DNA of 64,000 nucleotides from Butyriboletus loyo (GCA_038093515.1 JBBPSI010000118.1:16364-80363); one strand, 5' to 3'; positions 23,413 to 33,585 are shown, numbered from the stretch's first letter. The notes: generated by a model from the letters alone, not told the origin. A program made the numbers and translations.

Positions 23413-23655
23413 ATGAACTATCTTGGACTTTTCATCTTCACCACAATTGCCGCTTACATCGTTTTTGTCACCACTCTCGTAATTGCGCTTAAAGTTTTCA
23501 ACACAATCGTCGCTAAACAAACTCAACCTTATACCATCACCCTATCATTTAACCGAAACAAATTCACCGCCAAACTCTCCTTCCCTACCGTACAGCACCC
23601 CCAAGGCGACGGTGAATTATCCGATCACGAGTGGGACCAACAAACCTGGAATTAG
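23413..23655 (+). CDS. Small membrane-type leader ORF of the chromovirus
   Basis: 80 residues, ATG at 23413, ending 54 bp before the gag start. The first 30 residues form one strong hydrophobic helix (GLFIFTTIAAYIVFVTTLVI); the rest is polar and ends acidic. Standard Ty3-type elements have no such frame, and I know no function for it. It could be a translated upstream ORF that tunes gag synthesis, a real small membrane protein, or chance in an AT-rich leader. Confidence 0.4.
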   Translation: MNYLGLFIFTTIAAYIVFVTTLVIALKVFNTIVAKQTQPYTITLSFNRNKFTAKLSFPTVQHPQGDGELSDHEWDQQTWN

Positions 23656-23709
23656 GACAATCTGGGTTCAGAAACTTCGGAAGATTTCCCGATCGATAAC
23701 GAAAAAAGA

Positions 23710-24891
23710 ATGTCAGACCCGGGACCTTCCAATGCCCCTACATACGATGACCAGACCTTGCGCGCCCTCTTCGCGCAGTGGATGGAAAAAGATCAGCAAG
23801 GAGGAATTTCAAAAAAGGTTGCTGACCCAGGAGAATGGGACGGCGATTGGGAAAAGTTCCATCACTGGTGGACCTCCCTCAAGGTCTGGGTCTCCGTTAA
23901 TAATTGGAAGACCGACAAACTCCGGACTGTGGCGGTTCTTAGCCGCATTAAGGGAAAGGGTCAGGATTTTTCCCAAATCCTCTTAGAAGACTATGTAATC
24001 GACGAGGAAAAATACATCGACCCCAATGATAGGCCTAGGGGAAAGAAAGAGGACTTGGCATGGCCAGAATGGGAAACCTTACAGGATACCATACGGAGCC
24101 ACTTCCAGATTGACGTCTTGGCACATCAAGCGTTGATCAAATTAACGGCTTTCACCCAAGGCCAACAATTAATCGATGGATTCCTCGAGAGGTTCAAAGT
24201 CCTCTATCGTCAATCGGAATGTGAACCGAAGCACGCGGTTGAACTCCTCAAGCGTGCTGTAAAGTACGAAGTTTACAAGCAGGTCTGCTTGACTGTCGAC
24301 GAAGAAACGTTGACAGATTTCTCCCTCCTTACAGAGGAAATTCGGAGGACGGGCCGTGTATTTGAACAGATGCAGGCAGAAAGGGGAAACGGGCAAACCC
24401 GACAATGGCGCCCTTATTCCCAACAGCCACAGCGTACTTACCCGGCTCCAAAAGGACCCCCGCCCGGCTACTCTGCTGTCGGGACTCAACCAGGGCGTGG
24501 CGCCCCAATGGATCTTAGCGCCCAGCAATCAGGTCCCGAAACTCGGACTTGTTTCGGCTGTGGCAACGTCGGGCACATCCGCCCCAATTGTCCTCAGAAC
24601 CCCAACCGTCGGGACAAAGCCGCTTCCAACGCTCGCCCGAAAGTACGGCAGCAATGGATTCAGCAAGCCGACGGGACCTACGTACAAGGATGGGTTCCAG
24701 TCAACTCCGCGGAGGTAACCCCTCCAAACAATTATCAGTCAAGGCCTTTACCGGCACCACCTGCGGTTGGAGCACCGCAACAAGGAGAAACCTCCCAGCG
24801 CGCCGCGTATATGGGAGAAGACGCTAGAGCTTATTGGGCGGACTTGTTCGCCTGCGAAGCAAAGGAAAAGGCCGCGCGGTCTTTAAAATAG
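23710..24891 (+). CDS. gag: Gag polyprotein of the chromovirus
   Basis: 393 residues from the ATG at 23710. Capsid-like helical region in the first 230 residues (PGEWDGDWEKFHHWW motif region, AFTQGQQLIDGFLERF), a proline/glutamine linker, then a CCHC zinc knuckle CFGCGNVGHIRPNC near residue 280. Forms the particle that packages element RNA. Stops with TAG directly after the slippery site used for pol. Confidence 0.9.
   Translation: MSDPGPSNAPTYDDQTLRALFAQWMEKDQQGGISKKVADPGEWDGDWEKFHHWWTSLKVWVSVNNWKTDKLRTVAVLSRIKGKGQDFSQILLEDYVIDEEKYIDPNDRPRGKKEDLAWPEWETLQDTIRSHFQIDVLAHQALIKLTAFTQGQQLIDGFLERFKVLYRQSECEPKHAVELLKRAVKYEVYKQVCLTVDEETLTDFSLLTEEIRRTGRVFEQMQAERGNGQTRQWRPYSQQPQRTYPAPKGPPPGYSAVGTQPGRGAPMDLSAQQSGPETRTCFGCGNVGHIRPNCPQNPNRRDKAASNARPKVRQQWIQQADGTYVQGWVPVNSAEVTPPNNYQSRPLPAPPAVGAPQQGETSQRAAYMGEDARAYWADLFACEAKEKAARSLK
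24882..24888 (+). promoter_or_regulatory. Programmed -1 frameshift site between gag and pol
   Basis: TTTAAAA, read T TTA AAA in the gag frame, fits the X XXY YYZ rule exactly, and the next codon is the gag stop TAG. After a -1 slip reading continues as FKIEKSLS into pol. A downstream stimulatory fold would be expected; I did not identify one by eye. Confidence 0.7.
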
Positions 24892-27800
24892 AGAAGTCGC
24901 TTAGTGCAGGGGTGTCTAAGGGACGGAACAATCTTTCTTCTTCTTCCTCTTCTTTTCGAAATTCTTTCTCCTCACTATCCACATTTTCGGACTTTAGCGT
25001 AGACGAAAATGAACTTTTAGATAAGGAACCTGAGTTGTCGATTAGTTCGGTGTTTACGAATTCGTCTTCGGATGTAAGCGTAGATATTCCCGGATTAGTT
25101 GATTACGAAGGGGATGATGACCCTCTTCCATGTATAAAAAATATTCCTATAGAACCCGAAAGAGGGCCTCCAATTGGGAGCTCGGCGCCGGGAAAGAGCG
25201 TGCTTAATTCTCTTTTGAGACAAATGAACACGCGATCTTCGCTTTCTTCTTCTTCTAATTATAAAGCCCCTACAAAATCTTCCTTGATGTTCGGTGGAGA
25301 TTATTCCCCGGTGGTGAAAATCACTTACCAGTCAAACGCTACTTGGCGAACTCGTTCGCTTAAAGCTTTGCTGGACACGGGAGCAGTTAACACCTTCATC
25401 GACAAAAACTATTGCGATACGCGCAGAATTGATTTGATTCCGTTACCAAAATCCATGGAAGTTATTAATGCCGACGGCTCTAAAGGAGCAATAGGTCGCA
25501 TTACGCACAAAGCTTCCTTGTTTATGGAAATTGATGGACATTACGAAGCCATTGAGGCTTACGTTTCACTTCTTGGTTCTCACCAAATGATTATTGGCTA
25601 TGACTGGTTCGCACGCCATAATCCAGACATTGATTGGCGTTTTAAAACAATTTCTTTCAATCATTGTTCTCCTTACTGTAAAGTTATCAGAGACTCTATT
25701 TCATCTTCGAACATCACTTCTTGCTGTACTATAGAACCAGAGGTTGCCGAAAAGGTACCCAAGGTTTACCACGATTATTTAGATGTATTCTCTGAGGACG
25801 AGGCAGCAAGAATGCCTGAAAGGAAACCCTGGGATCACGCAATAGATCTCAAACCCGATTTTGTACCAAAGAAGGGTCGCGTTATCCCCATGTCCGAAGA
25901 AGAACAGGAGCAAATCCGAGGTTTTGTGGAAAAAGAACTCAAGAAGGGGTACATAAGACCGTCCAAGTCACCGCAGACGGCCCCTGTATTCTTCATTCCA
26001 AAAAAGACCGGAGATAAGCGGCTTGTTATGGACTATCGATATCTAAACGACGGAACCATTAAAAACGGTTACCCGTTACCCCTGATTCCGCAGTTGATCG
26101 ATCGGTTGAAAGGAGCCGACATCTTCACAGCGCTGGATCTCCGATGGGGATTTAATAATATTCGTATCAAAGAAGGTGATGAGTGGAAAGCGGCGTTTGT
26201 CACGCCTATTGGAGCCTACGAACCCACGGTCATGTACTTCGGGCTCACCAATTCCCCTCCTACGTTTCAGAACATGATGAACGACATCTTCAACGATATG
26301 TATGCCTGCGTCATTATCTATATCGACGACGTTATGATATTTACAAAAGGAAAAACGAGGGCCGAGCACGAGGAAAAAGTCAAAGAAGTACTCCAGCGCC
26401 TTCGAGAAAACGATTTGTTTGTAAAACCGGAGAAATGCGTGTTCTCTTCAGATAAAGTGGACTTTTTAGGAATGGTCGTATCCCGAAACGGTGTTGAAAT
26501 GCAGTCGAAGAAGACAGATGCCATCCGAGACTGGCCTATGCCCTCGCGTCTGAAGCAAGTTCAAGCGTTTCTAGGATTATGTAATTATTATCGAAGATTC
26601 ATTGAAGGGTTCTCGGAGATTGCCCGACCCCTCAACAACTTAACAAAAAAGGATACCCCTTTCAAATGGGGCTTAGACGAACAAAGAGCGTTTGACACGC
26701 TAAAGAAAAAGTTCACATCGGCTCCGCTTTTAGCCTACCCAGATCGAGACAAGGAGATGCGGGTAGAGACGGATGCCTCGGACATAGCAGTTGGTGCAGT
26801 TCTTTCCGTAAAAGGATCAGACGACCTGTGGCGACCCTGTGCCTTTTTGTCACATTCCTTCGACGCTGCTGAAAGGAATTACCCAATCTACGACAAAGAA
26901 CTATTAGCAGTTATTCGTGCGCTAGAAGAATGGCGTCATTATCTTATTGGTCGAGAAGGATTTGAAATCTGGACCGATCACAAAAACTTGGAATATTGGA
27001 AGAAGCTGCAAACGCTATCAGGCAGACAAGCTCGATGGCATGCACTTCTTCAAGAATTTAACTATTTGTTTGTTTACAAACCAGGCTCAACCAATGGCAG
27101 AGCAGATGCATTGTCGCGTCGAGCAGACCACGGTGATGCCGTTACGGACCATAATACCAATATTACAGTACTTCCCTCGAACCTTTTCCTTAATAAAGTT
27201 TCCCTTTCTTCTTCCTTTTACGATACCTTACAAAAAGAATCCGAAAAAGAAAAAACAAAAGAATGCCCAGGATTTTACTATGATTCAGAACAATCCGTAT
27301 TTATTAACGAAAAGAAAAAAGTCTTTGTGCCGGAGGCACTTAGGATAGATTTACTTAAAATATGTCACGATTCTCCTATAGCCGGACACTCGGGTCAAGC
27401 CCGTACGGCTCACCTTCTTACACGACACTTCACATGGCCAGGAGTCACAAAGGACGTAAAACGTTATGTAGAATCTTGCCAAGCGTGCGCCCTCACGAAG
27501 GGTAAGCAAAAAGCACCGGCAGGAAAAATATTACCACTTCCTTCGGCTAGTCACCCTTGGGAAGATATATCTGTAGATTTTGTCACTGGACTTCCTCTTT
27601 CAAACGGCTTTGATGCCATTTGTACGATAGTGGATCGCTTCTCTAAAGAAGTCGTTTACGTCCCTTGTATGACGACTACCTCTTCTAAGGAGTTAGCAAT
27701 TATATTTAGAGATAATGTTTGGTGTATTCATGGACTCCCTATTTCTATAGTTTCGGACCGAGGTCCACAATTTGTATCGGACTTTACCACAGAGCTTTGT

Positions 27801-28712
27801 AAGCTTCTTGGCATTTCCCAGAAACTCTCAACGGCATATCATCCCCAAACCGATGGTCAAACCGAACGGATAAATAGGGAAATGGAACAATATTTACGTA
27901 CCTATGTGGCAAAGAAACAAGAAACGTGGGCCGATTGGATCAAGATCGCCCAGTTTAATCATAATAACTCCCTCACCACCGCCACTGGTACCATTCCATT
28001 CTCTATTACTCGTAACTATTATCTGCGGGTCGGTTTCGAAAAATCTTCCAACACGCTCGCCGGGGATTTCACACGTGCCGCTGGGAAATCACATGCCGAA
28101 GTAAAAGAGGCGTTAGAAGAAGCTAGAAAGCGCATGGTATCGCAGGCCGATAATAGACGATCGGATGCGCCCGATTACAAAATTGGAGATAGAGTGTGGT
28201 TGTCTACGGAAAACTTGAAGTTACCGTATACCGTGCGGAAACTCACACAACGTTGGATTGGTCCGTACAAGATCAAATCACTCAAACCCAACGCAGTGGA
28301 ATTGCAGCTGCCGAGCAGCATGCGTATACATCCGGTAGTTAACATTTCACATGTTAAACCTTATCGGGAAACCCTCCCAGGGCAACCGGTTTTACGTCCT
28401 GACCCAGTCAACGTCACGGACGAAGGATACGTGGAATTTGAAGTGGACTATATTGTCGCTTCCCGGATGAAACGTAAGCAATTAGAGTATCTAGTGCACT
28501 GGAGAGGATACGACGAAACGGACCGTACATGGGAGCCCGTATCAAACTTGGGTAATTCACAAGACGTCATTCGTGATTACCACCAGGCCCACCCATCCGC
28601 CCCACATCCTCTTCGAGGCCTATCTCTGTTGGAATTCTCGTCCTTATTTAAGGAATTCGGTCCGGAACACGGAACCTCTTATTCAGGAACTCGTCTGGAA
28701 TACGAGTCCTAG
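24882..28712 (+). CDS. pol: Pol polyprotein of the chromovirus
   Basis: Entered by -1 frameshifting from gag; the open frame has no ATG near its start. Domains in order: aspartic protease with LLDTGAVNTF, reverse transcriptase with LDLRWGFNNI and catalytic YIDD, RNase H with ETDASDIAVGAVL and WTDHKNLEYW, integrase zinc site (HDSPIAGHSG ... CQACALTKG) and core residues in VDFVTGLP, SDRGPQFVSD and a glutamate in TDGQTERINREME. A C-terminal chromodomain (EVDYIVASRMKRKQLEYLVH, then WRGYDETDRTWEP) probably steers integration to marked chromatin. No stop or frameshift seen. Confidence 0.93.
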   Translation, partial: FKIEKSLSAGVSKGRNNLSSSSSSFRNSFSSLSTFSDFSVDENELLDKEPELSISSVFTNSSSDVSVDIPGLVDYEGDDDPLPCIKNIPIEPERGPPIGSSAPGKSVLNSLLRQMNTRSSLSSSSNYKAPTKSSLMFGGDYSPVVKITYQSNATWRTRSLKALLDTGAVNTFIDKNYCDTRRIDLIPLPKSMEVINADGSKGAIGRITHKASLFMEIDGHYEAIEAYVSLLGSHQMIIGYDWFARHNPDIDWRFKTISFNHCSPYCKVIRDSISSSNITSCCTIEPEVAEKVPKVYHDYLDVFSEDEAARMPERKPWDHAIDLKPDFVPKKGRVIPMSEEEQEQIRGFVEKELKKGYIRPSKSPQTAPVFFIPKKTGDKRLVMDYRYLNDGTIKNGYPLPLIPQLIDRLKGADIFTALDLRWGFNNIRIKEGDEWKAAFVTPIGAYEPTVMYFGLTNSPPTFQNMMNDIFNDMYACVIIYIDDVMIFTKGKTRAEHEEKVKEVLQRLRENDLFVKPEKCVFSSDKVDFLGMVVSRNGVEMQSKKTDAIRDWPMPSRLKQVQAFLGLCNYYRRFIEGFSEIARPLNNLTKKDTPFKWGLDEQRAFDTLKKKFTSAPLLAYPDRDKEMRVETDASDIAVGAVLSVKGSDDLWRPCAFLSHSFDAAERNYPIYDKELLAVIRALEEWRHYLIGREGFEIWTDHKNLEYWKKLQTLSGRQARWHALLQEFNYLFVYKPGSTNGRADALSRRADHGDAVTDHNTNITVLPSNLFLNKVSLSSSFYDTLQKESEKEKTKECPGFYYDSEQSVFINEKKKVFVPEALRIDLLKICHDSPIAGHSGQARTAHLLTRHFTWPGVTKDVKRYVESCQACALTKGKQKAPAGKILPLPSASHPWEDISVDFVTGLPLSNGFDAICTIVDRFSKEVVYVPCMTTTSSKELAIIFRDNVWCIHGLPISIVSDRGPQFVSDFTTELCKLLGISQKLSTAYHPQTDGQTERINREMEQYLRTYVAKKQETWADWIKIAQFNHNNSLTTATGTIPFSITRNYYLRVGFEKSSNTLAGDFTRAAGKSHAEVKEALEEARKRMVSQADNRRSDAPDYKIGDRVWLSTENLKLPYTVRKLTQRWIGPYKIKSLKPNAVELQLPSSMRIHPVVNISHVKPYRETLPGQPVLRPDPVNVTDEGYVEFEVDYIVASRMKRKQLEYLVHWRGYDETDRTWEPVSNLGNSQDVIRDYHQAHPSAPHPLRGLSLLEFSSLFKEFGPEHGTSYSGTRLEYES

Positions 28713-28723
28713 GGGGGGGGAAG

Positions 28724-29228
28724 TGTTATAATCATAACATTTTATTCATACACTGCGTACACTTTCACTTCGAACTTAGTCGTTTCAACCTTCAAAGGTC
28801 ATGTGACATAGCGCACGTGATCGTGGGAACTTACATGTGATCCATTGCTGACTAAGCATATGACGTCATGACCTAGACCAGGCCTAGACTCTATGACGTC
28901 ACGACACATGTATTTAATCTCCGTTTGCTTCTCTTCTTTTTGATCCCCGCGCCTCGTGTGGTTAATCACCATTGCGCTTCTCTTCTTTAGTCTATCCATG
29001 TATAGTAGTTCCTCACACGCACAGCATGGTCTGTGCGCATCCTTGTACAATATAAAAGGGCTCGTGGTTGCGGCTAGGATTCCCTAGCTTTAACCACTTG
29101 TCTTATTCGCTGGCAACAGTTGAGAGATTAAGATCTGAGCTATCCTCATTATACCTCGCCAGTATCTGTGTAATACTGCAACAGTAGTGGAACTTCGTGT
29201 GACTTGATAACTCCGTTGTCTCGTAACA
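28724..29228 (+). repeat. 3' LTR
   Basis: 505 bp, differing from the 5' LTR at about seven positions plus a small indel. The preceding G-rich purine tract is the expected plus-strand primer. Confidence 0.92.
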
Positions 29229-29233
29229 AGGAT

Positions 29234-29381
29234 TCCCTAGCTTTAACCACTTGTCTTATTCGCTGGCAACAGTTGAGAGATTAAGGCCTGAGCTATCCTC
29301 ATTATACCTCGCCAGTTACTGTGTATAGCTGCAACAGTTGCGGAACCCCGTGTGACTTGATAACATTGTTGTCTCATAACA
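29234..29381. mobile_element. Right part of the older solo LTR
   Basis: Continuation of the LTR begun at 21934; ends CTCATAACA and is followed by the target duplication CCATG. Confidence 0.85.
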
Positions 29382-29386
29382 CCATG

Positions 29387-31067
29387 TGCCCAGAAAGTGT
29401 TCGCTGGTAGGTCTTTCCTATTTAATCTTGTACTTATTATATCTGATTGACTCCTATGACACTCAACATGCTTATGTACATTCTGTCAACAATTTCCTTG
29501 ATGTTTCTACTTAGTTTTTACTTATCCTTAGTGTTTCAAGTCTTGGGAGATGTCCAGACTATAAAAAGGTTGTAACTATGACCTAAAATACTACTTTTTG
29601 ACTTTCCTGCTTCTTTGTGAAATTGTCTAGTCACCCTCCATCCTCATCCTTTGGTCTTCAAGCTATAGCCAATAGATTCCATCTATCCTCTTGCATTTCT
29701 ATGTCCTCTCCAGTCTGTTTTGCAGTGGAGGAAGTCTGGAATTATGGGTTTTCTATATAGACATCAGTGGAGATGACCTTCCCTGGTGTTCCTCTCTTTG
29801 TTTCCCCTCTACTTTCCTTTGAGGTTGATCATATCACCCCTTTTCTTTATTTCTTTGCTATTGATTGGATTGAGTTCTTCCTGTAGCAGGGTTCTTCACT
29901 CTCAGTCCCATCAAGCATCATTCAACAGGAAGGCAGGTATTGCAGATAGCTCATTGTGGTTCAGTATGTGGTTCAATCCATTGCATTTGTCACAGTGCAT
30001 TTGACTACATACATACAACATCAACACTACTTTTTAGTGACCAGGAAAACCATTCCTGACCAGATTTACAAGTCATGGAATATGGAGCCACCTATTGTTG
30101 GATCAGTCTTGAGTACTGAGTCTGATCCTGCTGTTGGCAACAATTCTCATGCTGCTGGAGCTATGGCAAATGTTGACACTATTAGCCTCTCTAGTGGCAA
30201 CAAAAGTGATCTTGATCTCAAACTGACAAGCTTTATGCTTGATTTAGACCTTAATGATGGATCCACCATGATTGCATCAAATGATAAGGGAAAGGGTAAG
30301 TGCATGGATCTCATAACACCCCCTCAGCCATCTGGTAAGTCATATGGTTGGGACCTCCATGCTCACACTAACACCACTTAGGGAAGTGCTTGTGTGTTCT
30401 CTGATCCCCCCATTACATTTCCCACCTGCTGCCAAGAAGTGAAAGGATGGTATGCTATCTCAAATGTCTTCATATATCAGGTACTTACAAGTAATTGTAG
30501 CTGCATCATATGCCATACCATTGTTCATAAAGACCCCCCCTTGTGTCACCCCACCAGTGTCCCCATCACTGGAGATGATGTCCTCCTTCAGGGGCTTCAT
30601 TTCCTGGATTCACCCAATGCTTCTCCTGTTCTCCACCCATGGGATGCCCAGTTTATATTCATATCACTCAACAATTTCTGTTTCAAGTTCCTTTAATCAC
30701 CCTGTCTGTATCTAGTACTAATGAATGAACTTTGTTTTGATCATCATAATTGTGCTACTGAGTGCAGTGTGGCAGGTGATAATAAACTGTGACCAGATGA
30801 CATTTGAGAGAATGCAGCTGTGAATTGCACAGCAGGTGATAATAAACCATGATTAGACGACATTTAAGAGAGTGTGACTGTGAATTGCTTGGAGTGCAGC
30901 ACAGTGGGTAATAATAAACTGCAATCAGATGAAAAAATTGCAGTGGGAAGAAATGTACAGATGTTCTGCCATATGGCAATCACATGACTTGTTATCTTAT
31001 GGATGTCAAAGAAATTAGTCATGTGTGTTTTCCACACCTTCCAATTCTCTTTGCTAAAAATAAAAAT
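29387..31067. other. CpG-depleted AT-rich relic region
   Basis: Very few CG dinucleotides and abundant TG/CA. The longest frames are short; one at about 30.08-30.38 kb on the plus strand (MEPPIVGSVLSTESDPAVGN onward) is serine/aspartate-rich and could be a remnant of a transposon protein, but no family is evident. Confidence 0.45.
30768..30935. repeat. Degenerate minisatellite, about three units
   Basis: The motif GGTGATAATAAAC and the following 45-55 bases (GACATTTGAGAGA-like, then TGTGAATTGC) recur with changes at about 30.77, 30.83 and 30.90 kb. Confidence 0.6.
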
Positions 31068-31413
31068 AAATAGCCCAGCATCAAGAGGTACCAGCCCTAG
31101 TTTGCAAATGGTTGAGACCACTGATCCCACCCCCACCCCCACCCCATTTTGGGATTGCCTACCACTTTGGGAGCACTATCATCTTACAAAATTGATCTGC
31201 TTGACTTAGGATCTTTGGCAATCACATGACTTGGCATCAATAACAAGTCATGTGATTGCCAAAGATCCTAAGTCAAGCAAATCAATTTTGTAAGATGATA
31301 ATGCTCCCAAAGTGGTAGGCAATCCCAAAATGGAAGGAGCAGGTGCAAGGTCAGTGGTCTCAACCATTTGTGAGCTAGGGCCAGCACCTCCCAATGCTGG
31401 GCTATGATAGCTC
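31068..31413. repeat. Fold-back element with about 165-bp arms
   Basis: 31068-31235 is the reverse complement of 31245-31413 with scattered mismatches and a loop of about 10 bp. The centre reads GGCAATCACATGACTTG ... CAAGTCATGTGATTGCC. A C-rich run lies in the left arm only. No ORF. Confidence 0.8.
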
Positions 31414-31532
31414 TCTCTGACATTTTCCTCCATCATAAGAAAGAGGATGGCTTTGAAAGAATCATGTATTTTTTTAGAATATAAGTATTTGCTTACTTAG
31501 ATTATAAGTGCCTAGTGGGGCTCATAACCTAT

Positions 31533-31648
31533 AGGAAAGATTATGAGTAGGTATGTGTGCATGGATGCGATGTGATGTATGTTATGTAAGCAGATGAATA
31601 TAGTAAAAGTTTCTCAAGGCTGGATGGCGTGAGACGAATGTGAACGCG
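31533..31648. repeat. Direct repeat, right border of transposon island
   Basis: Same sequence and orientation as 17648-17757, with several CpG to TpG or CpA changes and a short insertion (TTTCTCAAGG). Confidence 0.75.
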
Positions 31649-31649
31649 C

Positions 31650-32413
31650 TTAGATGAAAGTCGGGCACAATACGCGTTATCGTATTGAGAGTCCGCTATC
31701 TAGTTTATATACTGGATCTACATATTTGATATGATTGGTCAGTCAGGTCATCGGCCTGTCGGCTTGTTACCACGTGACCGTATAGGCTTCAACAGTCGTG
31801 GTAGTGGAAGTAAGCTCTATTGCGACGAAATTGACGACTACGCACGAACCAAGTACAGGACAGAATGCTGGCTCGAACATTCCATATTCCACGAGCGAAT
31901 ATGTGAGCCAGACGAAAACGTATCCTTCACACCACTCAGGATCACTGAATCACGACGCCAGTACCTGCTATGTCCACGTCAATTACGTTCTCTAACCACT
32001 CATAGCCGTTGCATACGGGTATAGACATGGAGAAGATTAATCTAAGCTTGTCTGGTCTAGATCAGTCCGAGTTGTGTTGGATTCGACGTCTCGTGAGGGC
32101 GGTCGGTTCGTCTTCCTTTCGTTCTTCCGTCATTCGAGTTAATCACCATCACATTTGTGTAGGGATAACACTTGAATGGACATTCTCTCGCCGGTCGACG
32201 CACCTTCTCTGCCTCAGTGGAACGGGTGCCAAGTTTGACAAGGCGTTGGAGTGGTGGATTCCGGTTGTTTCTTTGGCGTGGCTGGAATACATTTCCAGGA
32301 CGGGACTCCACTATTCCGCGTGTGGACGAGTACCTCGTTGATGGATCTCTTGTGGGAGCATCTGTCTGTGGAGAGGATGGTTTGTTCGTTCAGCATTTAG
32401 ATCCTGTTCCCAG
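31650..32413. other. Possible 5' exons of the next gene
   Basis: CG content returns to the level of the gene-bearing DNA. Plus-strand stretches look coding (SLSGLDQSELCWIRRL near 32.05 kb; RVDEYLVDGSLVGASVCGED near 32.33 kb) but I could not chain them into one gene. Confidence 0.35.
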
Positions 32414-33585
32414 GGTCAGGAGAGACAAGGGCAAGGACAAGGAGGATATCAAATGATAGATATCACAAACGGTAACGCTGTCCATGGTTCTCTTCATCGC
32501 TTCGTACCGTGACTTATCCTCCCTTCCCCCAGACGGTTCGGTCAGCAAGCCCATATTCGTCAAGAATGCATCCCTCCCAGTCCACGGAATCAGGAACCGG
32601 ATGTTCGACAACGCCGTGACAAGATGGTGGATCCAACGTCTCGCCCACGCAACGGACTGTTTGGGGAGATTTCTAACGCAAGACTCGGATCTTCCGGGGG
32701 AAGCCAAAGCCCAAGCAAACCACCCCACGCCGTCGCCTCCTGCCGTTCCGCCTCCACAAAGCAACTCTCCACCCCTTGTTGAGACTGAATTGTCTTCTCT
32801 TGAATCGACCCCTCCTACACCTGCATCCTTGGTACCTTCGTACTTCACCCCCGCACGCCAACCCACTGACCCGATTCGCGATGCCGATGCCGACGCTCAA
32901 GCTCAAGCTCAAGCCCGAATTCCATCCTCGACATCACCCTCGCCGATGAAACTCCCTCTTTCGGATTCACTTCTCGACTCGTTCGTCGCGTCCTCTTCGC
33001 CCGCGCGTCTCCCGGACACGGACGCCATCACGAAAGCACTCCACGAGAGCCTGACGTCACTCCTCGGGAAACGGCCCATCGCGGAAGAAGACGAGGCGAT
33101 GATGAGAGATGCGGGGGGTGCGAGGAAGGGGGAAGCAGGTGCGGCCTGGTGGGCAGTCAAACGTACGTCACGTTCTTCCTGTTTCTGTATTGCCTGGTAA
33201 TACTCATGCCCGTGCTCATCGCGTTTGGTGCCCCGGCGTTGGTATTTTTGGAAAATAGATCGCATCTCGGGACGCGCCCCGCGAGAACGTCACCGCCCAC
33301 TCGCCCCATCGTTCCGTCGTTCGTCCGCTAGTCCTCCCACCACCGGACCTCGACATGAACTTGTTCGACGGGCTGGGAATGGGTGGGCTGCGATCGACGG
33401 AGGAGAGTATGCGGGTAACGTGCGAGGATCCGGGACAGGCAGAGGAGAAACGACGGTTGTTGAGGATGTTAGGTGGGTATGAAGCAGAAGCTGCTGAGGT
33501 GGAGGTGGTGGGACTTGGGACGAGGCGGTCCCCAGGGGATCGCACGGGGTGGCGTTGTCCCCGCGGGGGCTGGCGGTGTGAGTGA
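32414..33585 (+). CDS. Hypothetical proline/alanine-rich protein, splicing uncertain
   Basis: Likely exons 32414-32471 and 32533-33155, joined by a 61-bp intron with donor GTAACG, giving MIDITNDGSVSKPIFVKNAS; alternatively translation starts at the ATG at 32484. Then a C-terminal exon from 33259. Using donor 33156 (GTCAAA) the frame ends at 33585 with a helical tail (EEKRRLLRMLGGYEAEAAEV); using the stronger donor 33163 (GTACGT) it ends at 33482. The central part is rich in Pro, Ser, Thr and Ala with a short AQAQAQ run. Convergent with Rix7 (87 bp apart). No family recognised; 5' end open. Confidence 0.45.

Larger units (their letters stand above)
22281..29228 (+). mobile_element. Complete Ty3-type chromovirus retrotransposon (6.95 kb)
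   Basis: Two LTRs (22281-22786 and 28724-29228) about 98-99 percent identical, nearly all differences being C/T or G/A. Target duplication AGGAT on both sides. Purine tract of A and G run at 28711-28723 just before the 3' LTR. Internal region: a small leader ORF, gag, and pol in the -1 frame. Domain order protease, RT, RNase H, integrase, chromodomain defines a chromovirus. All frames are open and the LTRs are young, so it may still be competent. It lies inside an older solo LTR of the same family. Confidence 0.95.

Noticed and set aside
22281..29228. Possible endogenous virus
   Set aside because: Domain order, lack of an envelope frame and the chromodomain identify a fungal Ty3-type retrotransposon.
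32390..33265. Minus-strand frames opposite the hypothetical gene at 32.4-33.6 kb
   Set aside because: The plus strand has a consistent intron and protein-like composition; the minus frames are arginine/glycine-rich shadows.
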